Positions 1 through 6,586 of a stretch of 9,835 bases of DNA are shown here, piece after piece (position 1 is the first letter of the stretch; each line of letters begins with the position of its first letter). The translations under genes were made by a program, and so were the position numbers. The notes under the pieces are model-generated. The model made no database searches and had not been told where the DNA came from. It was given only the letters and a program-made list of their open reading frames with translations. This stretch comes from Clostridiales bacterium (GTDB lineage Bacteria > Bacillota > Clostridia > Oscillospirales > Acutalibacteraceae), in the NCBI GenBank assembly GCA_019416395.1, contig DXXH01000078.1, forward strand, positions 1-9,835. Reading direction: 5' to 3'.

Positions 1-1
1 G

Positions 2-190
2 CGGTGGCACATACCGGACCCGATCCACTTTGAAGAGGATATCCGAGTGACATTGCAGCAGATCGGCGTGTGTCACCGGGGATTATTCGAGCGGCAGGAC
101 GATGTGGCTACCGTGGCCTATTGGTACCAGACCCAGCCCTGGACGGAGTTTCCGCCTCTGCCGGGAAAAGAAGAGCGTTGGCCCCGGTGA
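2..190 (+). CDS. C-terminal end of a GH172 (DUF2961) family protein, 5' truncated
   Basis: Reading from base 2 gives 62 residues and then TGA at 188-190, with no start inside the window, so only the C-terminus is present. The segment runs from RWHIPDPIHF through a QDDVATVAYWYQ block to FPPLP near the end. This pattern (W-H-I-P-D-P-I-x-F, then D-D-x-A-x-V-A-Y-W-Y-Q, then P-x-F-P-P-L-P) is what I recognise as the conserved C-terminal signature of DUF2961 proteins, now glycoside hydrolase family 172. Characterised members act on fructofuranosyl or arabinofuranosyl linkages; the substrate here cannot be told from the tail. The gene converges on the acetyltransferase gene with only 12 bases between stops and no visible terminator. 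It has no clear link to the glycan genes further right. Confidence 0.82.
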   Translation, partial: RWHIPDPIHFEEDIRVTLQQIGVCHRGLFERQDDVATVAYWYQTQPWTEFPPLPGKEERWPR

Positions 191-202
191 GGAGCTGCCC
201 GG

Positions 203-1402
203 TTAGAAATGCTCGGTAAGGAACACGGTTCTCTTGGGGAATACCGTTTCCAGAATTTCCCTATTGGAGGAAAGTACCACGCCCGGTTTGTACAGGGCTT
301 CTTCCAGGGACAGGTATCCCAACAGCAGCTGGGTTAATACCCGGATATCCAAAGTGAGATCAGCTTGGACGGAGTCTGAGTTCGGCAGCTTTGTGACAGA
401 AACCACCCCCTGGTTTTGGGCCACTTGGAACAAGCCGTCGTTTTCCGGGAGAAGCTCGTCTTCTACCCGCAACGTGTAGGATTTCCCCTCGCCCGGGGCT
501 TTCTCTTTCAAGGCCTTGTCTGCGTGGATCACGCGGGCCATGGGTTGATCACAGATATTGGGGGACAGGTTGTAACTTTCGGGAATCAGGGAGAATAGGG
601 GGACGTCCCCAGGAAGGATCAGACGGAGTTTGGAATATTGGGCGCTTAACCGGTAGAGAAGCCCCAACGCCTGGTACAAACCTTCCGGCCGCACAAATGC
701 CAGTTCTTTCACGTTTCCGGCTTTGGAAAAGACGTCTGCATCTTCCGCCGCCAAGACGAAATAGGCCAAGGGACCTGCATTGTCTTCCAATAAATAGGTG
801 TAAAGCCTTTGTTTGCAAGGGTCTTTTCCCAGAAGGTTTTCCCAGTGGTGATTTTCCCGTTGGACCGACAGATTGTAGCCAGCCAGATGAGCGTTGTAAA
901 TTTCCTGAAAGGGTGTAAGATCCTGGCCCGGAGTATACATGCGGACGTGACAGGTGCACCGGAAGCTGGAAAGGGATTCCACAGGAAGCTCATATTGTGT
1001 GGAATGCTGGCACAATTCATAGCCGAATTTCCGGTAGTACGTGTGGGAGAAAGGATATAGGGAAGAAAAAACGGTTCCCCGGTCCCACATCCAGCGAAGG
1101 GCAGTTTGAAAGATCTGCCGGATAGCGCCGCCAAACCGGTACTCCGGCAATGAGGCCACTCCGCCCACACCTATCATGGGTACCCAGTGATCCTCATAGC
1201 GCATCTGAAATTCCGGGAACATGATGGCCGCCGTCAAAACGTTGTCATCGGTAAAATGGCCAAACGTGACTATGGGATGTTCATTGGGGGTTTCCAGATT
1301 TTTTTCGGCATCCTGCTGATCCCAGGAAGACACAAAGGCAATGCTTTGGATTCTTCCACATTCCAACAGTTCCTCTTTTGTATTCAATTGGCGCACAGAC
1401 AT
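203..1402 (-). CDS. Eis-like GNAT N-acetyltransferase with SCP2-like C-terminal domain
   Basis: A 399-residue protein matching the architecture and usual length (about 400 aa) of the Eis family: two GNAT folds followed by an SCP2-like (sterol carrier) domain from about residue 290. The acetyl-CoA site is visible at residues 78-94 (GVGGVASLPEYRFGGAI, the V-x-x-x-P-x-x-R-x-G-G-A pattern). The block YPFSHTYYRKFGYE at 116-129 is typical of the family; by analogy with mycobacterial Eis, Tyr123 would be the general acid. The protein ends in Phe, as mycobacterial Eis does, where the terminal carboxylate serves as catalytic base. The family acetylates amines, including aminoglycosides and protein lysines in mycobacteria; the natural substrate in Clostridia is unknown. 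The start chosen is the ATG at 1402, because GGGAGGAG lies just upstream. An ATG at 1417 overlaps that ribosome binding site and is less likely. Confidence 0.9.
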   Translation of the reverse strand: MSVRQLNTKEELLECGRIQSIAFVSSWDQQDAEKNLETPNEHPIVTFGHFTDDNVLTAAIMFPEFQMRYEDHWVPMIGVGGVASLPEYRFGGAIRQIFQTALRWMWDRGTVFSSLYPFSHTYYRKFGYELCQHSTQYELPVESLSSFRCTCHVRMYTPGQDLTPFQEIYNAHLAGYNLSVQRENHHWENLLGKDPCKQRLYTYLLEDNAGPLAYFVLAAEDADVFSKAGNVKELAFVRPEGLYQALGLLYRLSAQYSKLRLILPGDVPLFSLIPESYNLSPNICDQPMARVIHADKALKEKAPGEGKSYTLRVEDELLPENDGLFQVAQNQGVVSVTKLPNSDSVQADLTLDIRVLTQLLLGYLSLEEALYKPGVVLSSNREILETVFPKRTVFLTEHF

Positions 1403-1407
1403 AAGCG

Positions 1408-1415
1408 CTCCTCCC
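1408..1415 (-). promoter_or_regulatory. Ribosome binding site that fixes the acetyltransferase start
   Basis: On the minus strand GGGAGGAG is followed after CGCTT by ATG at 1402. The alternative in-frame ATG at 1417-1415 shares a base with this Shine-Dalgarno sequence and has no comparable site upstream of it, so the shorter protein is preferred. Confidence 0.8.
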
Positions 1416-1428
1416 ATCGTTTTTTCTG

Positions 1429-1457
1429 ATTGTACTGGAGCCTTGCTTTTTTGTCAA
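1429..1457 (-). promoter_or_regulatory. Sigma-A type promoter of the acetyltransferase gene
   Basis: On the minus strand a perfect -35 hexamer TTGACA (1457-1452) is followed by exactly 17 bases and then a -10 hexamer TACAAT (1434-1429, 5 of 6 consensus). The expected transcription start, near 1422, is a few bases before the ribosome binding site, giving a leader of about 20 nt. No equally good promoter is seen for the divergent NifX-like gene. That gene's upstream 1440-1480 stretch is merely AT-rich. Confidence 0.75.
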
Positions 1458-1494
1458 ATTTTTATTGAAATTTTCATATAAAGGAGAAAGAATC

Positions 1495-1899
1495 ATGAAA
1501 ATCGCGGTAACTTACGAAAACGGTCAGGTGTTTCAGCATTTTGGCCACACGGCGCAGTTTAAAATTTATGAGGCCCAAGACGGCAAAGTGATTTCTTCCC
1601 AAGTGGTGGATACAGCGGGAAGCGGTCACAGCGCCTTGGCGGGATTCCTGCAAGCCCAAGGTGTTGGTACTCTGATTTGCGGTGGAATTGGCGGTGGGGC
1701 TAAAATGGCCCTGGCCCAGGCGGGGATCGACCTTTATGGCGGTGTGACCGGAAGCGCCGACCAGGCGGTGGAAGATCTTTTGGCAGGGAAGCTGGTGTTT
1801 CAGCCGGATATTCTCTGTGCCCATCATGGAGAAGGCCACCACCAGGAAGGCCATACCTGTGGGGAACACGGTTGTGGCGGCGGTCACTGCAATCACTAA
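1495..1899 (+). CDS. NifX/NifB-C-like (FeMo-cofactor family) protein with His/Cys-rich tail
   Basis: A 134-residue protein of the dinitrogenase iron-molybdenum cofactor family (NifX, NafY, C-terminal domain of NifB). The family signature is visible: an N-terminal beta strand MKIAVTYENG, F-x-H-F-G-H-x-x-x-F at 13-22, and the glycine-rich CGGIGGGA at 62-69. After the compact domain (about 1-107) residues 108-134 form a metal-ligand-rich tail holding 8 His and 4 Cys in 27 residues. Such stand-alone proteins occur in many anaerobes that do not fix nitrogen and are thought to bind iron-sulfur or other metal clusters, but the exact role is not established. The start is the ATG at 1495, with AAGGAG at 1481-1486 and an 8-base spacer. 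An upstream ATG at 1465 lacks such a site. No other nif gene is nearby, so the gene is an orphan, closed by its own terminator. Confidence 0.9.
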   Translation: MKIAVTYENGQVFQHFGHTAQFKIYEAQDGKVISSQVVDTAGSGHSALAGFLQAQGVGTLICGGIGGGAKMALAQAGIDLYGGVTGSADQAVEDLLAGKLVFQPDILCAHHGEGHHQEGHTCGEHGCGGGHCNH

Positions 1900-1908
1900 A
1901 TTTACAGC

Positions 1909-1942
1909 AAAAAGGGAGAACCATTTGGTTCTCCCTTTTTTT
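1909..1942 (+). terminator. Strong intrinsic terminator, probably bidirectional
   Basis: A perfect 12-bp stem (1911-1922 AAAGGGAGAACC pairing with 1927-1938) extends to 14 bp with flanking A:T pairs. It has a 4-base loop ATTT and runs into a T tract at 1936-1942. It sits 10 bases after the NifX-like stop. On the opposite strand the stem is followed by TTTTT, so it can also stop transcripts arriving from the convergent helicase gene through the repeats. Confidence 0.92.
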
Positions 1943-1946
1943 GGGG

Positions 1947-2426
1947 GGGTTGCACCCCTGGCCAGACGCGCCCCGGGCGGCGGGCTAAGCCCGCGCAGAG
2001 AAAGACGCCAGCGCGCGTTCGCGAGGGCAGATTTTCAGGAACGGAATTTCCTAAGCGGGTTGCACCCCCGGCCAGACGCGCCCCGAGCGGTGGGCTAAGC
2101 CCGCGCAGAGAAAGACGCCAGCGCACATTCGCGAGGGCAGATTTTCAGGAACGGCATCTTCTAAGCGGGTTGCACCCCCGGCAAGACGCGCCCCGGGCGG
2201 CGGGCTGAGCCCGCGCAGAGAAAGACACCAGCACACATTCGCGAGGGCAGATTTTCAGGAACGGCATTTCCTAAGCGGGTTGCACCCCCGGCCAGACGCG
2301 TCCCGGGCGGCGGGCTGAGCCCGCGCAGAGAAAGACACCAGCGCACATCCGCGAGGGCAGATTTTCAGGAACGGAATTTCCTAAGCGGGTTGCACCCCTG
2401 GCAAGACGCACCCTGGGCGGCGGGCT
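1947..2426. repeat. Tandem array of 110-bp repeats (four full units and a partial fifth)
   Basis: Units begin with GGGTTGCACCCC at 1947, 2057, 2167, 2277 and 2387, a period of exactly 110 bases each time. By eye, neighbouring units differ at roughly ten or fewer positions. The fifth unit is cut after about 40 bases, in the middle of a hairpin, three bases before the helicase stop codon. Each full unit carries a short inverted repeat (GCGGGCT/AGCCCGC with a one-base centre at about 1984-1998 in unit 1). A G-to-A change in unit 2 is tolerated as a G.T wobble, and the centre base varies between A and G. The period is not a multiple of three, so reading frames shift at every unit and the short ORFs across it are not credible genes. 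There are no unique spacers, so it is not a CRISPR array. This block fills the only gene-free stretch longer than 300 bases in the window. Confidence 0.95.
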
Positions 2427-2429
2427 GTA

Positions 2430-4517
2430 TTACTTTTCGGTGGGCTCTGGCTGCTCAAAGGGTAGCAGGGAAGTGGGGGCTCCCGTGCAAGTGACCGTGA
2501 GCTGGTGCATGGCCCGGGTGCAGGCCACATAGAGCAGGTTCCGGTCAAAATCGGTGTGATATAGTTCCTCTGTGGCATGGGGCAGAAGCACCTGGTCGAA
2601 TTCCAGGCCTTTGGACATTTGAATGGAAAGCACGGTGGCTCCGTTCTGGAAAGAGCTGCTTTCCGGAGTCACCAAATTGACTTCCGCCCCTCGGGCCCGC
2701 AGTTCTTCATAGAGGGCGCTGGCTTGGGAATTTGTTCGGGTGACGATCCCCAGAGCGTTGAATTTGCTTTGGTGGAAGGCTTCCACCCGGCGGCAAATAG
2801 CGTCCAGTTCTTCTTCTGGTGTGGGGAAAACCAACAAATCCGGGGCGGGTCCGTGACGCTCTACCGCTTGAAAGTCGGTTTGGGAAACGATCCCCTTGGC
2901 AAAGTGAATGATTTCCCAGGTGGAACGGTAGCTTTTTTCCAGCCGCATCAGTTGGGAATCCTGGTAGAGCTGGTGCAAGTCTTCCAGCGTGTAGGGGGAA
3001 TAGGGATTGATGGATTGGCTGAAATCTCCCAAAATCGTCTTGGGACATTGGAACAGCAGATTCAGCACCGCGTATTGAATGGGGCTATAGTCCTGCATTT
3101 CGTCAATGACCAGGTGTTTGATAAGGCGGCTTTGCTGCAATCCGGTAAAGGCTGCCTGTAAATACAGGTAAGGGTATACGTCGTTCCACTCCAGCACCCC
3201 TTTTTGGAAAGGCTTGTAGAGCTTGGAGCGTTCTTTCCCCAGCTGCCGGAAAAAGGCCCGGTAGGCGGACAAAGTGGTTTTCATGGTGAGCATTTTCCGC
3301 AGGGCCTGGAAAATCTTGTTCCGGTGAGGAGGCTGTTCTTCCCGGAGAAATTCATTTTCCAGCCGGCTGTGGATATCGTCCGCCACCATTTCCAGGCGCT
3401 TCATCAAGGGGAAGCGTTTGTACACGTCCACCCGTCCCTGGATCCAATCCGCCGGCACTTTCCACTCTTTATACTCGTAATTGTGAGGCTGGAAGGCAAG
3501 CTTTGGCAGCCGCTCGATAAAATCGTCCATCAGGTTTACGAATTCCACGGTGGACTTGAACTTCACCCGCTGTTCCCAGGCTGGGTCGGCGGTTTCCAGA
3601 GGATCCCGGTCGCCTACAAAGTCCACCCCTTCTTCCAGCTGCACCAGGGCAAGATCTTCCAGGCTGGCCTCGAAGATGGGTTCCTCACCCAGTTCGGGGA
3701 GCACGCTGGAAATGTAATCCCCAAACACTTTGTTGGGGGATATGATGGTCACGTTCTGGGCCTTAATGGTATTCCGGAAGCGGTAGAGGAGAAAGGCCAC
3801 CCGGTGCAAAGCAATGCTGGTTTTTCCCGAACCTGCTACCCCTTGGATAATCAGGGTGTGGGCTTTTTCGTTGCGGATGATTTGGTTCTGTTCCTTCTGG
3901 ATGGTGGAGATGATGGATTTCATCTTTTCATCAGAGGTGTGGGCCAGTTCCTGCTGCAAAATGTCGTCCTGAATGTTCTGGGAACTGTCAAAGGAGTATT
4001 CCATCTCACCATCTGTGATTTTAAATTGGCGTTTCAAACGCAGTTCCCCGTCGGTGTGGCCTTGGGGAGCGTCGTAAAAGGCGGGGCCAAGCTCGAAGTC
4101 GTAAAACATGCTGGCTACAGGGGAACGCCAGTCGATCACGTAGAGCTGACGTTGGAACCGGAACGCGTAAAGCCCTATGTAATAGGCAGCGGTTTCCGAT
4201 TCTCCGTCGGCGAGAAAATCGATACGAGCAAAGTAGGGGGAGGCCTTTGTCTTTTTCAGCCTGTCCCGGTAGAGCACGGCCGACACGCCTTTGGCGTCGA
4301 TCTGGCTCAGGGCCATCTGGTTTTGGAACATCTCTTTGGCGTCCCCTTCCCCGCGGGTATCGGCCATATACAGCTGGACTTCCCGGTATTCCTCGTCCAT
4401 TTGCTCCACAGAGCGCTCAGCCTCTTCCAACTCCTGATTCACCATGCGTAAGATCTGGGACAAATGGGCAAGCTCTTCCGGGGGGATTCCTTGCTGGGGC
4501 GTTTTTTCCTGGTCCAT
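2430..4517 (-). CDS. helD: HelD-like UvrD/Rep superfamily 1 helicase (RNA polymerase recycling factor type)
   Basis: A 695-residue superfamily 1 ATPase. An N-terminal acidic, heptad-like segment (about 20-50) fits the coiled-coil arm of HelD, followed by a conserved block at 113-145 (YYIGLYAFR ... YVIDWRSPVASMFYDF) typical of HelD proteins. Motifs follow in order: Walker A GVAGSGKT at 226-233, Walker B DEMQDYSP at 472-479, motif III GDFSQSI at 497-503, motif IV SYRST at 529-533, motif V MSKGLEFDQVLL at 634-645 and motif VI LLYVACTRAMHQL at 661-673. Length and spacing match clostridial and bacillar HelD, which binds RNA polymerase and uses ATP to remove stalled or DNA-bound complexes. The start ATG at 4517 has AAGGAGG eight bases upstream. 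It converges on the NifX-like gene with the 110-bp repeats between them, and no separate terminator of its own is seen. The symbol is given by family resemblance; a UvrD-like helicase of other role is the alternative. Confidence 0.9.
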   Translation of the reverse strand: MDQEKTPQQGIPPEELAHLSQILRMVNQELEEAERSVEQMDEEYREVQLYMADTRGEGDAKEMFQNQMALSQIDAKGVSAVLYRDRLKKTKASPYFARIDFLADGESETAAYYIGLYAFRFQRQLYVIDWRSPVASMFYDFELGPAFYDAPQGHTDGELRLKRQFKITDGEMEYSFDSSQNIQDDILQQELAHTSDEKMKSIISTIQKEQNQIIRNEKAHTLIIQGVAGSGKTSIALHRVAFLLYRFRNTIKAQNVTIISPNKVFGDYISSVLPELGEEPIFEASLEDLALVQLEEGVDFVGDRDPLETADPAWEQRVKFKSTVEFVNLMDDFIERLPKLAFQPHNYEYKEWKVPADWIQGRVDVYKRFPLMKRLEMVADDIHSRLENEFLREEQPPHRNKIFQALRKMLTMKTTLSAYRAFFRQLGKERSKLYKPFQKGVLEWNDVYPYLYLQAAFTGLQQSRLIKHLVIDEMQDYSPIQYAVLNLLFQCPKTILGDFSQSINPYSPYTLEDLHQLYQDSQLMRLEKSYRSTWEIIHFAKGIVSQTDFQAVERHGPAPDLLVFPTPEEELDAICRRVEAFHQSKFNALGIVTRTNSQASALYEELRARGAEVNLVTPESSSFQNGATVLSIQMSKGLEFDQVLLPHATEELYHTDFDRNLLYVACTRAMHQLTVTCTGAPTSLLPFEQPEPTEK

Positions 4518-4607
4518 GACAACGGCCTCCTTTTTTGAAATGTTTGGTTCTTATAAAGTATAACAAAAAAAGAAAAAAAGACTAGACTTATTTTTCTGGT
4601 TGTGGTA

Positions 4608-4618
4608 TGTTATATACT
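4608..4618 (+). promoter_or_regulatory. Possible extended -10 promoter for the glycan cassette
   Basis: TGT followed by TATATACT at 4608-4618 resembles an extended -10 element, in an AT-rich divergent region between the helicase gene and the glycosyltransferase gene. No good -35 hexamer is found 16-18 bases upstream, so this is tentative. If real, the transcript would carry a leader of about 165 nt before the GTG start at 4790. Confidence 0.3.
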
Positions 4619-4672
4619 AGATGTGCCCAAAAATGGGTTTTTGGCCCTTTTGGTGCGTTTTGAGAAAAAAGG

Positions 4673-4791
4673 ACAGCGTAAGGCCGTTGCTTTGGAGTGG
4701 GACGGCGCCAGGCTGCTTTTTGGAATTTCCAGCGGCGGTAAGCCGCTTTTTTCATTCTCTGGGGATTTTTTGGAAAGGAAGGTTACGCTGT
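4673..4791 (+). promoter_or_regulatory. Leader region with terminator-like hairpin and start-codon complementarity
   Basis: Within the untranslated stretch before the glycosyltransferase gene, AGCGGC (4731-4736), GGTAA loop, GCCGCT (4742-4747) and a run of six T (4747-4752) form a short intrinsic-terminator-like hairpin about 40 bases before the start codon. Separately, ACAGCGTAA at 4673-4681 is perfectly complementary (9 bp) to TTACGCTGT at 4783-4791, which covers the spacer and the first two bases of the GTG start. A small hairpin GCCGT/ACGGC (4683-4687 with 4702-4706) lies next to the first arm. Together these could form a closed leader limiting transcription or translation. No known riboswitch is recognised and the structure is inference. 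Confidence 0.4.
4775..4782 (+). promoter_or_regulatory. Ribosome binding site of the GTG-started glycosyltransferase gene
   Basis: AAGGAAGG ends 7 bases before GTG at 4790. It supports the GTG start, after which the protein opens directly with the first beta strand KRVLVTCCTPYQ as expected for this family. Confidence 0.65.
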
Positions 4792-5878
4792 GGGAAAAAG
4801 AGTCCTTGTCACCTGCTGTACGCCTTACCAGCTGTTGGTGGCGGCCCAGGTGCTCCACACCTATTACGCCGGCGACCAGGCGGACCTGATCGTTACCGAC
4901 CAGATGAGCGGTTCCCGGAAGGTGTGGGAAGCCGCTAAAAGATCCGGCGGTTTTGGCCGGGTCTATTATCTGGAAGAAAAACGCTTGAACGGTTTGGCCC
5001 GGGGGAAAAACCTGAAGAACATTGTCCGGGGGGCGCTGGCGCCGGGGAAACTGTTGGAAGGGTTTCTCCACCTGGAAAACGTGTATGATGTATTCCTCTT
5101 TTCCAACGTGTCCCTGATGAACCAATACCTGATTCAGGGACTGAAAAAACAGAACCCCCGGCTGGAGTGGATGCTGTTTGAGGACGGCGCCAGCACCTAT
5201 TCCGCCCAGGTGGGGAGTCTGCTCTTGAGCAATTCCTGGAAGGTGCGGCTTCAGCTCCACCAGGTGCAGAAGCTGAAAGGGGTGTATCTGTTCCACCCGG
5301 ACACCCTGTCCTGGAAAGCTCCCTGTCCGGTGTATAAGCTTCCCGGGGAATATGCCCCGGAAACGCTCCAGCTTTTAAATACTGTGTTTGAGTATGACAA
5401 GCTTCCCGACCGGTACGACCGGCCGCTGCTGTTCTTCGAGGAATCCTATCCCTGCGATGGGGTGGATATTGGAGATGTGGCGCTGCTGGACCGGGTGGCG
5501 GAGCTGGTGGGGAAGGAAAATATCTTTGTGAAAATCCACCCCCGCAACCGGGAAAACCGGTTTGCCCAGGCGGGCTACGCCACCAACACCGACACCGCCA
5601 TGCCCTGGGAATTGATCGTATTGAACAGCTCCTTTGAGCGCACGTTGTTTGTCACGGTAGGGTCTTCGGCAGCCACCAATCCCTGGTGCGTTTTTGGGAT
5701 CCCCGCCAAAGCGGTGTTCCTCTGTGAATTGGTAGAGGACAAGTCCCGCTTGCGCAACGACGTTCTAGAACAGACGAAAACTATCTGCCAGGCCCGTCCG
5801 GACCTGTTTTTCTTCCCCAAAACCTGGGAGGAGTGCGAAACGCTGATTGCCCAGATGTTGGAGAAAAACCGGGAGTAA
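4790..5878 (+). CDS. GT52/polysialyltransferase-like glycosyltransferase
   Basis: A 362-residue GT-B fold protein resembling family GT52 (Lst-type alpha-2,3-sialyltransferases) and related bacterial polysialyltransferases. It opens with KRVLVTCCTPYQLLVAA (3-19), the C-x-T-P-x-Q-L-L start typical of GT52. It then shows the three elements shared by bacterial CMP-sugar transferases: an acidic E-D-G at 131-133 (catalytic acid/base region), K-I-H-P-R at 248-252 (the HP motif contacting CMP) and G-S-S at 291-293 (the S/T-S motif). No signal peptide or membrane segment is seen, so it would act at the cytoplasmic face. The next gene, 36 bases downstream, encodes a CMP-sugar synthetase-like enzyme, which strengthens the idea that the donor is a CMP-activated acidic sugar. 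The actual donor and acceptor are unknown; sialic acid itself is not proven. Confidence 0.78.
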   Translation: MGKRVLVTCCTPYQLLVAAQVLHTYYAGDQADLIVTDQMSGSRKVWEAAKRSGGFGRVYYLEEKRLNGLARGKNLKNIVRGALAPGKLLEGFLHLENVYDVFLFSNVSLMNQYLIQGLKKQNPRLEWMLFEDGASTYSAQVGSLLLSNSWKVRLQLHQVQKLKGVYLFHPDTLSWKAPCPVYKLPGEYAPETLQLLNTVFEYDKLPDRYDRPLLFFEESYPCDGVDIGDVALLDRVAELVGKENIFVKIHPRNRENRFAQAGYATNTDTAMPWELIVLNSSFERTLFVTVGSSAATNPWCVFGIPAKAVFLCELVEDKSRLRNDVLEQTKTICQARPDLFFFPKTWEECETLIAQMLEKNRE

Positions 5879-5914
5879 CCCCGGGAAATTTCGGAAAACT
5901 AAGGAGGAATCGCC

Positions 5915-6586
5915 ATGAAAACCGTTGCCATTGTGCCCATGAAGCTGAATAACCGCCGCTTGCCCCAAAAGAACACCAAGCCCTTTACCAACGGCAAGCC
6001 TTTGTGCTGGTATATTCTTTCCACCTTGCTGCAAGTAGAGGGCGTAGAGGAAGTGTACGTCTATTGCAGCAACCCCGAGATTCAGGAATTCCTGCCGGAA
6101 GGGGTAAAATATCTGCGCCGGGGAGAAGACCTGGACCAGGATACCACCAAGATGAACGAGGTGCTTCAGCGGTTTGCCGGGGAAGTGCCTGCCGATGTGT
6201 ATGTGATGACCCATACCACCGCCCCCTTTATCAAAAAGGAATCCATTGAAAAAGGACTGAACGCGGTGCTTTCCGGGGAGTACGATTCCGCCTTTGCCGT
6301 AAAGGAACTCCGGGACTTCCTGTGGAAGGACGGCAAACCCTTCAACTATCAGCTGGACGCCATTCCCCGGACCCAGGATTTGCCCCCGCTCTATGAGGAA
6401 ACCAGCGGGTTTTACATTTACCGTGGGGAAGTGATGACCAAGCTGGGACGGCGGATCGGAGATAACCCCTGTCTGGTCACCGTGAGCGAGGTGGAAAGCT
6501 GCGACATCGACGAGCCCGAGGATTTCCTCATTGCCGATGCCATCTACAATTACCAGCGTCAGTATGGGAAGGAGAATACCCAGTGA
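5915..6586 (+). CDS. CMP-sugar synthetase (NeuA-like cytidylyltransferase) family protein
   Basis: A 223-residue protein of the acylneuraminate cytidylyltransferase family (usual length about 220-230 aa), which couples CTP to a keto-acid sugar and releases pyrophosphate. Visible elements are the N-terminal nucleotide loop VPMKLNNRRLPQKN at 7-20, THTTAPF at 99-105 (matching the Q-P-T-S-P-L region of NeuA), ETSGFYIY at 162-169, and the metal-binding D-I-D-x-x-x-D-F at 197-204. The loop differs from the textbook R-x-G-S-K-x-L/I-P-x-K-N: the G-S-K portion is replaced, while R-L-P-x-K-N is kept. This suggests a divergent subfamily whose sugar may not be Neu5Ac. The start ATG at 5915 has AAGGAGG seven bases upstream. 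Its TGA overlaps the GTG of the next gene by four bases, implying translational coupling. Other nucleotidylyltransferase roles, such as activation of other keto acids or of phosphonates, cannot be excluded. Confidence 0.83.
   Translation: MKTVAIVPMKLNNRRLPQKNTKPFTNGKPLCWYILSTLLQVEGVEEVYVYCSNPEIQEFLPEGVKYLRRGEDLDQDTTKMNEVLQRFAGEVPADVYVMTHTTAPFIKKESIEKGLNAVLSGEYDSAFAVKELRDFLWKDGKPFNYQLDAIPRTQDLPPLYEETSGFYIYRGEVMTKLGRRIGDNPCLVTVSEVESCDIDEPEDFLIADAIYNYQRQYGKENTQ

Noticed and set aside
1902..2346. Series of short minus-strand open frames of 61-74 codons across the repeats
   Set aside because: They are near-copies of each other produced by the 110-bp period. The period is not a multiple of three, none has a convincing ribosome binding site, and their composition (Arg/Gly/Pro/Leu-rich) is typical of GC-rich non-coding sequence.
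1947..2426. Possible CRISPR array
   Set aside because: The units are 110 bp and directly abutting, with no unique spacers and no cas genes nearby.
3204..4451. Plus-strand open frame of 415 codons opposite the helicase gene
   Set aside because: It lies wholly inside the HelD-like gene on the other strand. That gene shows every superfamily 1 helicase motif and a good ribosome binding site, whereas the opposite frame shows no recognisable family pattern.
4602..4889. Small plus-strand frames (starting at 4602 and 4621) in the leader before the GT52-like gene
   Set aside because: They start at or next to the candidate -10 box, lack ribosome binding sites and run through the hairpin into the wrong frame of the glycosyltransferase gene.
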